A DNA stretch of 5,514 bases, from contig CAZRXW010000043.1 of NCBI GenBank assembly GCA_964604195.1, positions 1 to 5,514 on the forward strand. The letters run 5' to 3'. Both the position numbers and the translations under genes were made by a program. The notes beneath the pieces are model-generated. The model worked only from the letters and a program-made list of their open reading frames with translations, did not search any database and was not told where the DNA came from. Source of the stretch: SSEF01 sp964604195. GTDB lineage: Bacteria > Patescibacteriota > Minisyncoccia > Moranbacterales > UBA1568. Below are positions 4,758 through 5,514 of the stretch, one piece after another. Position 1 is the first letter of the stretch. Each line of letters opens with the position of its first letter.

Positions 4758-5514
<757 letters not shown>

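Overview
The right end of the window is the first half of a 16S rRNA gene with several signature bases typical of the Candidate Phyla Radiation (Patescibacteria): a changed 530 loop, a changed EUB338 site and a short V3 region. The long PEGA-domain membrane protein on the left is of a type common in the same group. UGA behaves as an ordinary stop in every gene here, so this is not a lineage that reads UGA as glycine. I cannot place it below that level from sequence alone.

Layout. 24-500 (+) is an orphan soluble protein. It converges on 533-1981 (-), a membrane-anchored PEGA protein with a probable beta-propeller. A 119-bp divergent spacer separates that gene from 2101-2598 (+), a five-helix membrane protein. 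These genes are moderately AT-rich and show no clear Shine-Dalgarno (SD) sequence. From about 2600 to 4200 the base composition rises (sampled lines about 62% GC, against 42-47% in the sampled lines of the left-hand genes). All four genes there lie on the minus strand and have strong SD sites. Reading in the direction of transcription, 4200-3940 (86 aa, soluble), 3943-3557 (128 aa, four helices) and 3560-3321 (79 aa, two helices) form a tight operon joined by ATGA and GTGA overlaps and closed by a clear intrinsic terminator. A fourth gene, 3130-2669 (153 aa, four helices), has its own TTGACA promoter. None of the four is recognised.

The block 4201-4757 has no gene. It holds two divergent TTGACA promoters, one for the small-protein operon and one for the rRNA operon. 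Their -35 boxes share a CCCTTGACA core in inverted orientation, and two abutting perfect palindromes lie at the rRNA promoter. The roughly 350-nt rRNA leader that follows is rich in hairpins and starts with a terminator-like stem plus T-run. The 16S gene begins near 4758 and runs off the window at about E. coli position 812.

Function. The small membrane-protein operon shares a control region with the rRNA operon, so its expression may be tied to growth rate; that is inference. The best-supported unusual observations are the compensated 530-loop pseudoknot, the palindromic divergent control region, and the recurrence of a hairpin at the predicted 5' end of three transcripts.
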